Source: Syngnathus acus
Lineage: Eukaryota > Chordata > Actinopteri > Syngnathiformes > Syngnathidae
DNA length: 64,000 nt
Direction: 5' to 3'
NCBI RefSeq assembly: GCF_901709675.1
Contig: NC_051093.1
Coordinates: forward strand, 4,051,053 to 4,115,052
Position numbers and translations under genes: made by a program. The notes under the pieces were generated by a model. That model ran no database searches and was not told where the DNA came from. It was given only the letters and a program-made list of their open reading frames with translations. Below, piece after piece: positions 11,980 through 32,860 of this stretch. The number at the start of each line of letters is the position of its first letter. Position 1 is the stretch's first letter.

Positions 11980-13856
11980 AGCTCCATGAACTGTTAAAAA
12001 TCTTTGACAAATGATCAATGGTGGAACGGAATTGGAATTGGACTTTTAGTTTTCCAGAGGTGAAAAGTATCCACAATCTGTACTTATTTAGGAGGACAGA
12101 ATTGTGTATTTAAAAATAAAATGCTGGAAGTTGTACAAAAGTAAAAGCATTCTGGATCATTGCAGCAATCCATATCCCAATATTTTTGTCCGCTGCCATA
12201 GCTGCAACACAAATGCATCGTCACTTAAATTTCCAGGACTTACAGAGAAAGAAAAAACTATATATCAAGACACAACCACGACTTATTGTAATCAGTCGTG
12301 CTAATTACGCTTTAAAGGTCAGACCTATCGACTGGAAGGGCGGGGCGGATATTTAGCGGGTCAAAGGTCGCTTTGCCAGGTTTTCCCCCGAGGCAGGATG
12401 CAGGCCTCGATGGTGATAAGTGGATCCATGTGTAGGCTCAACAATATAAACGCACCGCAATGAAACGTCAGGTCACGTGATAACTTGACGTCTTGTGACG
12501 TCACGTGACGAGAATTATTTTTTGTGTGTGCTCTGGGACAGGAAGAAGCAGACTCTGCCACTCTCTTTCTTGGTTCATGCATTATGCATTGTCAGAAATT
12601 ATTTACACAAATGTTGTGCTTTTAAAAGCTCAGCCACTAAATGCCGCACTTTAAAGTCATAAGATGTCCCCTTAAACACGCAAGTTTCAAAATCTTTGGC
12701 TTTTTCTGTGGCTTTTTCATCACAAAAGTAGAAATAGTATTTAAGTTTTTGGTTATAACAGCATCTCGGTTTCACCGCCTAAGAAATCATCTGGTTCGAA
12801 CCACAAAGGGGTTTGCGCTGAGTCAGCACCATAATAAAATATATTTTTTTAAGTTTTCCAACAGTTTGAGGTTTGCAGTCGCTTCCTGTAGCGGATGCCT
12901 GCCAGCCGGCGCCACTCCCGCTGTCGAACTCTCATCGGGAGGATCTTCTCAGACTGCCATCTAATGGGCCCTCCTCGTCTTTCTCCTCCTCCCGCAGCTG
13001 GCATGTATTGATGACAGGTGCCTATCGATCACCTGCTAATCCCAGCTGGCATCCAAAGAGAAGCAGAGGGAGGGGGCGACGGGGTCACACGGTCAAGCAA
13101 GGATTTATCGGCGCAGTGCTGGTTTAATTTGAAAAAAAAAAAAGGGTCAACAATTGATCCACAACTTGTCTTCAATTTGACTTACAATTTGTGGGGTAGA
13201 AAATTGGACCGACCCAGGAATCACTTTGGGTTGTTTTATAAAACAACATACACAATTTGACCCAGAAAAATGCGTAAAATTAAACCAAGTAGGGAGTCGG
13301 TCCAATTTTTGCTCCATCAGTTTGATTTACTGTGTTTTACTGACACCTAGTGGTAAAACAGAAGAGGCGCAAATCTAAAGAGTGAAGGAAACCCCCCAAA
13401 TATATATCATTTGACCGTTAGAGGGCAGCAGAGGACTTCAGTGTGAGGCTACTTACGTGTTCTATGCCAATTAAACACTGAAAAAGGGCATTAAACATTT
13501 TTTTTTTTACAGGAAGCAGTATATTTGCGTCAAATTACAGCAATAACAAAAAACAAATTCTAGAATTAGACAATATTTACAAGAGTAAGTCATCTAAAAT
13601 AGCCAACCAAATGTTCGTTCTAATGCCCTCTTGTAAATTACTATTTAAAAATTTGCTCACCGACTTTTGTTTCAACATGGAAAATGTTTGATCTGTTTCG
13701 AAAGGCAATTATTTGATTTTAAAGAAAAGGGGCTTTCCGCAGACATACACAATGAATACATATATTTACATACACAACTAGATATATTTACCCAACTGAG
13801 TGAAAACTGTTTCATCCAAGCCACCACACTAAAGTTTAAACTTAAAAAATAGAGCG
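11980..13856. other. Intergenic stretch
   Basis: Apart from the E-box/CRE cluster at 12472-12509, nothing coding is supported. At 13230-13247 there is a perfect 18-bp palindrome (gttgttttataaaacaac) inside a repeat-like stretch (about 13130-13330) with several ttgaccc/gggtt motifs. That stretch may be an old MITE, but I could not find clean ends. Confidence 0.4.
12472..12509. promoter_or_regulatory. Two CACGTG E-boxes flanking a CRE palindrome
   Basis: GTCACGTGAT lies at 12472-12481, TGACGTCA (perfect CRE) at 12496-12503 and GTCACGTGAC (perfect CLEAR/USF palindrome) at 12500-12509, overlapping the CRE. These are consensus sites for bHLH-zip factors (USF, TFEB/MITF) and CREB/ATF. They lie about 0.5 kb upstream of the CpG-rich patch and may belong to its promoter. 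Confidence 0.5.
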
Positions 13857-13862
13857 TTTATT
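13857..13862 (-). terminator. Candidate stat5 polyadenylation signal
   Basis: AATAAA on the minus strand (tttatt on plus) lies about 730 nt past the stat5 stop codon, giving a plausible 3' UTR length. No other canonical minus-strand hexamer was noticed between it and the stop. Confidence 0.45.
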
Positions 13863-14592
13863 TGTATGCGATAGTTCTTTTTTTCTTTCTTTCAATTGTC
13901 ACTTCACTGCCAATGACAGCTGTTCTGTTTTTTCTCTTTCTGGAAAGGCCTCCAAAGCACAACGACAGAAGACGACAACACCAAGCGTACAAACAACTCA
14001 GATTGAGAAAAGAAAATTACACAAAGATCCAACAATGTGTATTTAACCTGAGAGAACAAGCAGGCAGCATTTTTGAAAAGCATCAGACAAAGGTGCCAAG
14101 GTGCACCCGGCGAGGTTCCATCATCCGCTGAGCGTGTCACCACTTTTTTGTGTGTGCGAGTGTTTGCTGTAACCAGAGGTTTTTGAGTAACGTTCCAGCT
14201 TTTTTTGTCAACATTCAGACAACATTCATTAAAAACAGAAATATAACATAGAATTTTTTTTCATACAGTAGCATGTTAAAATCAAGTGAACGCATGCACA
14301 CTGACAATTGAACACTATTGTGTTTTTTTTTTTGTTTTTGTTTTTTTTAACCAATACTATATAACACTGTCTGCCTTTTGTTTTACATTGAAATCTTGTA
14401 CAAATACTTATGGACACAAATAAAACTTGAAAGAAGAAGAGTCACATGCTCTCTCACGCCGATACAATAAAATAAAACCACAACCGTTATGAACATTTCA
14501 CATTATAGCAATGGAGGGAGAGGGCAAAACAGATGAGATGATTGGAATTGAAACCATGAGCCGGTTGCTCGCTCGCTCGCTCGCTAGCTCGG

Positions 14593-22134
<7,542 letters not shown>

Positions 22135-24576
22135 TCACTCAAGGAGACAGTTGCTTGAAAATTAACCCCTTCAGTCTTTAAAAGAGTTGAATCGCCTCTT
22201 TGTTTTCCTCTGGGAGATGCCATGGAAGAAGGAATTCAGCACTTGAAAGAAGATATTGACTGAATTGGTTTGACGCACACCACAAGGACAAATCACCATA
22301 TGAATGCTTAAAACGTCAATTGGATCCTCTTGACAACAGACTCATTGTCCTTGTTTGAGGATAAATAATATAAGCCCGTGAGTTATTTTATTTGTCTACA
22401 TTGTTGCTCCACCGTTTGTATTTATATACCCAATATTGACCGGGAAGTGATTAGCTAACAGCTTTGGGGGAGAAGGCAACGGCAAAGATGAAAAGCGGTT
22501 GACATATTTGCCTCTGTGGTTCATGGTTTGACTCTCAGTTGCATTTGAACCGCAAAAAAAAAAAGGACTTTGTGCCGGGGTCACTTCAGCGGTTGACTTA
22601 CCGTCAACACGCCGACTCGTTCTTCTCAAAAAGCAGCACAGTAGCCGTGTACAGAAGGCATGTGATGAGTGCGCGGGGATGATTGTGGTTTAGCGGTTTG
22701 GCGGTGAGCGACATTCCTCTCGATCTGTAGCTCGCGGCAAACGCACGCAAACTAAAGAATCAAGTGGACCGGCGTCCCATGACTGGTGAAATGCCTTTAG
22801 CCGGATGGATCTGATGACTGGGACAAGCGAGCTCCCGGGGGTGGTGCTTTTCATTCAGAGAAAACTCCCCAAACGGCGCCGACAGTTCCAATTATTACGG
22901 GAATGCATCCAAAGACAATCCTGTGAGCTAATCATAACGGGCAATGTTGGGTGAAGTTTCACCTTTGACCATTTTTTTTTTTTTTTTATTAGACAGCGCT
23001 AACATTCGGTAGCATTGGTCATGATGAAATGTTGCCATTCAGTACAGCCTTGAATGAAGCACAGTACAAGACAACAACAAAAAACCAGCAACAAATAATT
23101 CGAGAGTGCAGGGGCCGAGGAATAGTCGGTATAAAAGGCTGAGTGCTTTAAGTAGTTTCCAAAACAAAAAAAATCTTTTGGCAGAAAAGGTCGAAAAGGA
23201 CCGCCAATCTTGAATAGGCAGAGAGCCCCCCCCCGCTTTATCATTGAAATGGTAAAAGCAGATTGCAAATTGACAAAACATCACCACACAAACACTAGAG
23301 AGATCATTTATACGCACTACATAAGCCGAACAACATATAACTGAAGAAAATTGGGATAATTTCACAAACAGGCCAAAATAGGGAGGAAAAAAATACTTGA
23401 TGTTCCTGGTAGTACTAAACAACCACGACAATGCAGAAGAAAATAATTTTTCATTTTGATGGATTAATACTTGAGTTCTCGATCAAGTGTCCTTCCCAAC
23501 AAACATAATCTAAATTAGAATAGAAGCAAAAAATTCCAACCAAAACACAATATTAGAAATGGAGAATGGCTGACTTCATCATGGCCGCCGTTGTGGTCTC
23601 CCATTAGCGTGCTACATTCACGGCGCGGCGGTGGCATGTCACATGCGCGTTTAAAGCCCTGCAGAGAGGCCCCAAAAAAAAAAAAAAAACTAGTCGAGCG
23701 CCATCACCCACTCCTTCCTCTTAGGGAAAACTGCCATTCATTTAACGTAAGCACTTCCTGTGAGGAAACTCATGGTGCCACCCACCCACCGCCCCGAGCG
23801 CTAACACAAGCATCACGACAACAACAAAACATGTTTATGTTGAAAGCTCCTCTGTTTTCGGTTCATCACAAACGAGTCCTTACAAAGCGACAATACAGTC
23901 CAAGCTTAGCCAATCTAATTAAACTATCACGGGAGGAGGACAGAGGACACTTGTTGTAGCACGCGGACACATGACCTGTAAATGTGGCTGACAGCTTGAA
24001 GAAAGGGCGCCTAAAAAGAAAAAAGACAAAAAGGCTTTTTAAAAGAAGACGGCCGCGCCAGTCGTGTCGAGCCGGGGGGGTACGTCGCAGCCCGCATCCC
24101 GTCACGCCGCCAGATCACTCATTAGCTCAACAGCACGCAGACACGTGTGCAAATGCAAACACATTCCGCTCGTCCACCATCTTTGGACTCGCATTTGAAT
24201 TTGGAAAGCCATTTAATGATGCTCACAAGTGGGGAGGCACGTGTGAAGGTGTCATCTGTTTCCTCGGCACCGTTCTTAAAAGGTCATCTTTTGATACGGT
24301 GCTGACCTTCATCTATTATCAGTTACAAATATTTGCGCTCATGTGCGGGCTATTATTTGACTCAATTAGCATGCCCTTGACGTCCACTTTCAAAACAGAT
24401 GCAGACGTACAGCGATTACCTTGACTTATTTTTATTTTTTTTATATATATTCAAATATATTATACTTATTTATTGGGTTATTGGTTTATTATTTATTCAT
24501 CGCTCATTTTATTTATTTATTATTTTTTATTTATTATTTATTGTTTGTGCCTTCTTGTTTTTATTTTGTGTCGTCT

Positions 24577-24680
24577 ACTTGTATGTCTCGTCACCGTGGG
24601 ATAGAGGAAACGGAATTTCGGTTTCTTTGTGTGTCTTGACATATGAAGGGATTGACAATAAAGCTGACTTTGACTTTGAC
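24577..24680 (+). repeat. Retroposon-like 3' tail with (TTTGAC)n
   Basis: The stretch cgtcaccgtgggatagagg, then gacaataaagctgactttg and tgactttgac, resembles the 3' end of a fish retroposon: an AATAAA followed by a short hexamer repeat. The T/A-rich upstream block (24420-24560) may be part of it. No reverse transcriptase frame is present. The family is not identified. Confidence 0.4.
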
Positions 24681-25850
24681 ATATAGATAATAAAAGCTTA
24701 ACCAAGGTAAACAATTAACTAAGAGATGAACATAGATGACATTTTCAAAAATATACAGTAAGCTAAACTAAGGTCAGCTAAGCTAAAATGCATCGTTGCA
24801 GGAGCATTGACACATAAAAGAAAAAAAAAAAAAAAATCAAATGTAGGCAAAAACAATGCCCAAAATAGAAACCTAAATAATGTTTCAGCATGAACTTTCC
24901 AACTGACCAATATTCCGGTTGTTTCGAGCACAATCGCCGCTCCAGTTGTTTTTGTTGAAAGCACAGAGCTGAGAATGGATAAGCAAGACATACAAGGACG
25001 CACATTACACAAAAGTAATTGCGTAACGAGGCCGAAATAGCCCACAGGTAGCCTGAGGGCGACTGTTAGTGATGACGATGACGGCGCCAGTGTAACCGCA
25101 GTCCCTCTAGGGCCGCTCACGATATTGCCGCCGCCGCCGTGTAATTTAGCAAGTTAGTCGCTGTCGGTTGTGGCCGCAACTGCAGCTTCTTCAGCCCCCT
25201 CGGTGATCAGTCTGCAGTTTGACTGATGTGGAATCAATCGGTGGGTGGGGGAGGGGGTGGGTTCATGATGCACCGCAGGTGACGACTCCCCCGCCGGACT
25301 CGTCGGCGCGGCATGGAAAATAACGAGGCATGTCACTGACCTGCCTTACGCTGGCAAATCAAACCAGTTAGGGAAAGCAAACACTCGAGCGGTTAGTCAA
25401 CCCTGACTACCTTACCGCATGGTGTATATTTGGGGGGGAAAAAAAACGCTTCCCATGCCACTGCTGACAGGACGTCACCAAATGCGTTTCCCGTAACACG
25501 TCTTGTGTTGCTTGTTCTTGTTAGTGTGACTTACTACTTTCAATCTGATTGTCAGGGAGTGAAGTCATTTTGAAAATCGAGAAGTAGTGTTCAACAAGCT
25601 GCTTTAAAATGTAACAAAAGTAAACGTCTATTCTACTACTGCCGTGCATCAAGGCGTAAAGAGCGGCTACCCGTTCCCGATGTTTGGATTGTGAAACAGC
25701 AATAGATCAAACAGCGCATGCAGAGCTCAGCATTTTGACAGCGTAACCTCATTGCACTCAGCTGGCCCGCTAGCCTCTGAACCGCCGCCCCGCCCTCAAG
25801 CCTTTGGAGTCGGAGCTTGGCCATCCAATGACCTGCTTTATCCAACCCAA

Positions 25851-25851
<1 letters not shown>

Positions 25852-25902
<51 letters not shown>
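25852..25902. repeat. 51-nt poly(dC)/poly(dG) tract
   Basis: An uninterrupted run of 51 C on the plus strand. stat5 is transcribed from the minus strand, so its pre-mRNA would carry 51 consecutive G in intron 1. The exact length is uncertain because homopolymers are error-prone in assembly. Confidence 0.85.
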
Positions 25903-25903
<1 letters not shown>

Positions 25904-28900
25904 TTGCTCCCATCCACCCCTCGCTCACACTTTCCAACCATCTGGACAGATGCCTCGGAGCAAGACGGGCTATTTGAGGTGACGCGGCAGTCATGAAATG
26001 AGAATTCTGAGGTGCCAAACGTGTGAAAAAGGCCACAGATATACTCAATCCCGACATTCTGGTGATACAAAAAGAACATCTGTCAAGGGTTTGTTTGCTT
26101 TGAAAACAAGCTAGCAATATGAAGGTCACATTATATCTTCCTGCTGCAAGTGTCAACAAATGTAAATGGCGTATTTACATCGGAGTGACATACGGGCTTG
26201 CAAGGTTAACATTGTGATTAATTGGATTTGGAATAACATGATTCTTCAATTTTAATTTGTTTTAGTAACTCACAATGTCCAATCACAGCTGGGCTATTTT
26301 TAGAACAGACCCGTGGGCTACTCATGTTGTCTTTGGGTTACTAACAAGTACCCACTGGTATCATTTATTTCAAATCCAATTATTCTTAATGGCAAATTTG
26401 ATTTTGAAAGTCAAACAATTGGAAGTTCCTTTGTATTTGTACAATGTGCGGTCGTGATGTAATGTGAAGCCCGGGGACGAATGTTAAATGCGGCTCCGGG
26501 CTCAAGTGCACGGCGACAGGAATGCCGGCGTGTCTTTTGCGAGGGTGACGAGGTGTGCGGTGGAGGTTTAGCTTCGGGTGCGACAAGGCGAAAGCTTCAA
26601 AAGCTCAGTGTGTCTCCTTTGATACAAATATAAAATCACATAAGTGCTGGCCTTGTTAAGAGTTTAAATTGAAAATACATTTTTCGGCCCTGAATGAACA
26701 ACCTGCTTCATTCTCCAATTGATATCATGAAGAGGGAGATCAGCGCTAAGAGAGAAGAAGCAGGTCTGCGACAAAAGAGACTTAACATAAGTACAACTTG
26801 ATTTGGAAACAAAGGAGTTAAATACCGTAAATTGGCTGGCGTACAGTTCAGCTGCCAAAGGCTTCTCTTCTTCCTCTTAACAAAACAACTCCACCACAGA
26901 CTTTTGTTATTAGTACAGACACCAGGCATGACCTGCATTGTGACTCAAAACTACATTAAAAAAAAAAAAAATCAACAATTTGAACCCAAACCTAGCATGG
27001 CAGCAGGCGAATCAAATCATGTCATAACAACCAACGTTTAGCAAATGCTAGCTTACTGTCAAACTAAACATGAAACATGCAGTAATGTGTATTTAAAAAA
27101 CAACAACAACATAGCCCCTGCTAGCTTAATGCTAGCATACAATAGCAAACCCAATAGACCTACGGGCTAACAATTAGCATCTATGTAACTGTGTCGCTCT
27201 CAAGCACAAGTCGAGTGAACTCATCCACATCTTTACTGGGCACTCTTCAGAGTCAAGAAACAAAATGACCAGCATTTTGCGCAAGCTTTTTTTTTAACAA
27301 TTTGATTAAAAGGCCCAAAATGTTGCGGTCTGGTTCTAAAAGTCAGGGCATTGAAAACGCATAATGACAGTAATTATCTACGGGGAACATTGGCTATTTC
27401 GTCTACATCGATTGTTGCATCCAGACATAATTCAATTGGGAGGACAAAGCCCAAATTGTGAGCTTGTAATTAGAGAAAGAAATTATTGCTTTTGAGTAAG
27501 AACAAAGGCGACATCAACATAGAGCAATTGTTTGGAAAATGGTGCCCTTAAAAACCAGCCAAATGAGTGTCTCGACGAGTCGACAAGGCTAAATTGTTCT
27601 TTTGAATAAGAACATTGACGCACTTGATGTTCTCTATCAAAAGTCAGCTTTCACTCCGGTGGGTAATAATAAAAAAACATGATGTTTATCTGGAACAATT
27701 AAAAAAAGTTAATTGAAAAGTTGTTTTATAAGCATTTTGCAAAATAGGTCTAGTTTTGAAACACCCCCCCCACCCGGCGGACCACCCTGCCAGGTTGCCA
27801 CCTTGTTGTCTTCCCAAACAGCATGTTAAATGTCATCTGACAAGTGAACAAACAACACAGAGGCAGCCCTCCCTCCGTGGCAAACTGGGGGAGCAAAAGG
27901 GGTCCGAACATGTCAGACAGGTCTGGGAACATGGAGGGTGAACTCTAAGCCCCGCCCCTCCTCCAGGGGAGCTTCACGAACATAAGACAGGAAATGAAGC
28001 AGGAATAAAAAAAATGGCATTGTTGTATTTGGTGCCTTTAGATATCTTGCAAAATAATGAAATTGGATGGATTTACTCTAATTTGAAGGCATTTTGGTTT
28101 GGCCTATTTTCTATCGACAAAATCCCACAAAAACCTTCCCCCAAAGGTTTCTTAACACAATTTTTTTTCGGAACTGGTGTGCGTTAATTCTTCACCCATG
28201 GGGTGAGTGTGACAAAAGCCTAACGACTGTGGGCGGGAGATACATAATACGTACTCCTTTAAATCCTCATAAGCTTGTTTTCAAACCGCTGGAACGAAAA
28301 AAAGATTCCGCAGATAACGTACAACAATCCAATTAGCCCCTTTGCAGAGTGTAACCAACACACTTGGTGGGGAAGCTCCTTATGATGCAAAGTGGTCCCC
28401 CGGTGGGAAAGTTCATCACGGGCCGACACTTTTGCGAATATCTAAGCGGCCCAGACCGCCCACAAGTGACTTTTGCACAAACGTGATAAGAGACTGTTGG
28501 GATGAGCACGCCACGGCAGGCGCGAGCTTACGAATGTCCAAGTGGGGCGAGACGCCCCATAAAGTTTTTCCATTCTCAGGTAATGTAGTTAGCTAGCACC
28601 TTTTAACAAGAATGCAAAGTGGCGTGAAATTCTTTTTTTCCCCGACCCCCCCCTCACCCTGTAATGAGGTTAAGCCTTGCCTCCAGGGGGCGCGTCTCAA
28701 TTTTGGCAACCACGCGTCCTTTTATGTGTGTGTGTGTTAGTGGAAATAGCGGTTGTGTGTTGTTTCAACATTCACGTGAGCGCATCGTCTAAAATGAAAA
28801 GCATCTGAGAGCGACTCAAATTCGCTTGTCTGGTGACAATGACGACAGCCAAGTGCAAATAAAGATTTTTCTTTCAGTGTGTGGCCATTCATATCAAGTT

Positions 28901-29554
28901 AGCAAAATTCTGTGACAATCATTCTACGTCATATGTCCGCTTGGTTTGCCTCTGTAGGTGCTGCTGAATTGGTTAGCAACATAGCTAACGTGCTCAGTGT
29001 TTTCCCTCTTTCGCGTCAACACCGAGTAGCACTAGCCAAACTCTTTTGACATTCGACCTTGCTGCTTTTCCCTCGAGGCACCTAACCTGGTAAACGGCTT
29101 CAGCCATTTTGGAGAAACGCTGCCCTTTGATCCCGACAGCTCGTCACAGGCCAAAGGTCATGTAGCTGCTATTTCTCACGTGCATTATCCCGGAATGGAC
29201 AGAGACCCATTACCAACCCCCCACTTCTTGCCACATTTTCCCTGCCAAGTACTGTTCTTTCAGTAAAAGGTCAACCCTTTACCCTACAAAGATCTTTGGC
29301 CCGCTGGACCAGCCAAGCCGCATCCATCTTGATCACTTATGAGTGCTTCAATTGGGCTCGGCGAGATTCTCACAGCCATTCCACGCGGCTCTTCGATGGC
29401 CTCCGTTCAAAACGAACGCTTTGGTTACTCAGCACTTTGAGACGGCACAGATCTAAAAACAGGCGACCAGCGAGGAGAGGGGAGAAGAGGAGGAGGGGTC
29501 CGGTCTGGAGGCCAGAAGACATTTTGCCACGGTTCATGATGTCATGACAATGTC

Positions 29555-29563
29555 TTCCTGGAA
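29555..29563. promoter_or_regulatory. Consensus STAT (GAS) site TTCCTGGAA in stat5 intron 1
   Basis: The sequence matches the optimal palindromic STAT5/STAT3 site TTCC(A/T)GGAA and lies about 2.7 kb inside the stat5 transcription unit. A second GAS-type site, TTCTCAGAA, is at 21626-21634 in a later stat5 intron. Such sites also occur by chance at this window size. Confidence 0.35.
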
Positions 29564-32173
29564 GAAACATGACTTGTATGCGTGAGGACGACACGATGTC
29601 CAGCTGCTGCGGCCAACAGGGAGATTTTGACAAACACCAATCTGGGAAAACTTTTGCCCAGATTTTGAAGTGAAATCGCATATTCGGTATCTACTGTAAC
29701 TTTCCATCATAGTCCCGCCATTGTGATTTACTCTACAGTGTATTCTGTTGACTGTAGTCTATTTTTAGTAAGAATGCAAAGAAAATGTATTTTGAAATCC
29801 TCCGTTCTATATGAATGAGCGAGATGAGCATAACCCCAGTGTGACGCAAGCACAATGCATGCACACAACACACTCGCTGCCCCTCCCCAACGTTTTATTT
29901 CCGACACCATGTGGCGGATTCAACTGGCCCGCATGCCTGCGAGGGGCAGCGGCGAGCAACAGATGGGATTTAACAGTGCAAGCTGTTGACACCCAAACGC
30001 CCTGCCTCTAGAGTGTGAAGTTTGAAATCACGGCCTTCTTGTAAGGTGAGCCCAAGATGGCTCAATCGCTGATAATCCAAAAATTGACTTTACAAAGTCG
30101 CCTTGGGCCAAAATACTGGACATCAATTGGATCTGGGCGGTTCTCCTGGTCTGGGGGAGCACACGGGTGACACTTTGAACCCATACGTCTGATAACATAA
30201 CCACGCTAGCCGGGCTACACTGGCGGGCGAGGCGGCCATTGCTTTGCAGTAAGCTCGTAATAAGCTTTAACGGCGCAGCTTCAGCTATCGCACATCCTGC
30301 TCAATTTGCTAAACCTGACGCCCAGAAAGAAAACACTTGAAGAAAGTTGATTTATGTTGTGCAAGTCCCACAATCACAGTGCTGCGCCCGCAGGCAAACA
30401 TTTTATTCCCGTTGTGTGAAGAATGTGACACCTAGCCAAAATGTTATTCTGAGCAGAGAAAACGAACAGTGTTTAACGTTCAAAATAGAAAAACGAGACG
30501 GATTTTTAAAAAAACGGCTCAGTGAAACTTTGCGTTACGTGTCGACAGTGGCCAGGAGCGACAAAGCCAAAATTAGTCATGAACTGGCCGCGAAAAATCG
30601 AGCAATTAAGTACGGGAGGGGTGCGGTGCCTGCGGCGACCATGAGACAGCAAAACGAAAGGCCTTCCCGGGATGTCAACAATCAGCGGCGTTATTCGACA
30701 GATGGATCAGGCCGCTCCAGACTGAAAGCTGGTGGTCACATGACCGGTGGATTAGGGCAACTGAAAGAGGGTGGAGGTTTAAATGGGGGGTGGGGTGGGG
30801 ACGAGTGTCACCACATGCTTCCTGATCACTTCCCTCACAAGGTTTGCCGTTTCCCTTTCACTCTTGACAACCCGCACCTTTGTTTTGGATTGTCACATGT
30901 TGCCATCTGAAAGATTCAGCAGATTTCCTGTTAGCGTGCGGGTCAATGACGAGAAACACTTCACCGGGTCTGACGCCTTTGACTCATAGCTCGGTCACAC
31001 CAACCCAGAAAAAAAAAAAAAACCACTAAGCTTTGATCGGCTCACTTCCAGCGAATCGCAACGTCATTGTCAAGAACAGGTCCTCGCCCTTACACCCTTA
31101 ATGATATAGCACAAGTCAACAATAAATTCACAACTAAAAACAATGGGCGTATATTTAGGCAAATAGTAAAAAATGCCCCTCAAAGTGGATATTTTCTCTC
31201 TAAACCGGGGAGGACAAAATAATTTTAAAAAATCCTGCAGGAAATTGATGCATTGCTTGGTTTTCCTTTCCTAAAATTGCTTAAATAAAATGTGTTCGGT
31301 TCATTATTGTGTTTTAGGGAAATTTTGTACAACTACCTCGTCACAATATTCAAGCAAGCTCGGGTGACGATATTTCCAAACCTTAAAAGAATCGTTTAAT
31401 GTGATCAGCTCAAAAGAATGATTGGTGGTGAAACCAGCCAGTCCTCCCTTCAAGCGTCTCCATTTGTTTCAAATGCTTCTCCTAACCTGAGCTCAAACAA
31501 GGGAGCAACCAATTCTAACATTTTTACTTTAAGGATAGCACTTTGTATGCAGCTATGTTTATGCTCTAGAAATGAAGTTAATTTGAGTTGAGAGTGTTCA
31601 GAAATTCTTCATCTGCACATAAACAGCATTTTTCCTCCGGGCTGTCAAATGCAAAACATTAGAGAATGAACACATTCTTCTTTTTTTTTTCCAGAAAACT
31701 CTTGAGAAGTTGTGCCAAGTTATCCAAATGGACAATAAAACCACATTTCAGTTTTTTTAAATCTAGTTTTTTACTTCAGCGCTGAATCCGTACTCAGCAC
31801 ATTTGTGATCTTCCCCGAAGGAGCGACTGTTTCCAATCCATATAATATTGCAATGTGACTACTTTTCCATGACAGCGTCTGTCATTACTTGCCCAACACA
31901 GTAAGCGCCAAACATTAGCAAAACCACAAGTGACAGGAGAGGGGGAGGCACTAACAGGAATGCCCTCAAGCGCCTGTTGAGCCTCGACCGGCGGATCCAC
32001 CGGCACAACCCCCCCCCCCCCCCGGCGCTCCCAACGGTTCAGCGAAGCGGCGGAGTTTGTTTACAAACGTTGCATATGAGCGTGTCGTAATAGCGGAGCG
32101 TCAAGTGGCACGCATTTTTTTTTTCCCACTGAAAAAACACAATAACAAGGCTTACAAATGTCACTCGTCTTAC

Positions 32174-32345
32174 CTTCGTGTGGCGACGACTGCCGCGCGG
32201 CTTTCCCTGTGCTCGAGCGCGGTCACAGGCTGCGGTGACTCGGGGAGCTCTCGCTCGCTCGTCCGCTCGGTGGGTCGCTGGGTCGGTCCGGAGAGTTTGC
32301 AACAGTTTGCTGACCCCTCCGTGCAGAGTCCTCCTCGCACACACT
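32174..32345 (-). other. stat5 non-coding first exon (upstream edge estimated)
   Basis: The minus strand reads gcgcggcagtcgtcgccacacgaag/gtaagacg, a strong splice donor in CpG-rich DNA directly below a GC-box/CCAAT promoter. The next acceptor that leads to the start codon is at 22100. The 3' edge (32174) is set by the donor. The 5' edge is a guess from the promoter position. Confidence 0.55.
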
Positions 32346-32385
32346 TACACACTCTCTCTCTCTCTTTGGCCCCGCCCAATTCCGG
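32344..32385 (-). promoter_or_regulatory. stat5 core promoter: GC box, CCAAT box, GA repeat
   Basis: On the minus strand attgggcggggcc joins an inverted CCAAT box (plus ccaat 32376-32380) to an Sp1 GC box (32369-32378), followed by a (GA)n run. No TATA box is seen, consistent with a CpG-type promoter. Confidence 0.55.
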
Positions 32386-32816
32386 TGTCACTCACTGCTG
32401 GTGAGTGCTTACGACGACGTTTTGATGTGAAAGTCCCATTTAGAGCCTGCTTTTCGACAGTTATTTAGTCAAGGCACACATTTTAAGACAGACCACCAAA
32501 ATAAAATCTCCTCAAAAGTATGAATGCTAAAGTAATGAGTATTACCCATCCTTTTTCTGCATCTACTTCCACCTCCTAATCGCATCATTGCAACATATTC
32601 CAAGCATTCACACCTTGCAGGCTATTTTTTTCTTATACCCCTAAATATGATCTTAATTCCCTTGAAACATAAACTACTACTACTACTAATAATAAAATAA
32701 TAATAATAATACTACATTGAAAATGAATGCTCGATTGATCGCCAACCCGGACAACAGCGACACCCACAGGCTCAAAAACAAACTTTACTTAATTTGCCAT
32801 CGCACACAGAGAAAGG

Positions 32817-32860
<44 letters not shown>

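Noticed and set aside
12745-12805. tRNA-like segment with B-box-like ggttcgaacc (12793-12802)
   Set aside because: No matching acceptor stem or convincing A box could be drawn, so neither a tRNA gene nor a clear SINE is supported.
13130-13330. Repeat-like block with an 18-bp palindrome
   Set aside because: Terminal repeats and target duplications could not be defined, so it is not called a transposon.
25636-26159. Frames with poly-Pro or poly-Gly runs
   Set aside because: They are translations of the 51-nt C homopolymer.
30347-30910. 187-aa open frame on plus
   Set aside because: It lies antisense within stat5 intron 1 and resembles no family I know.
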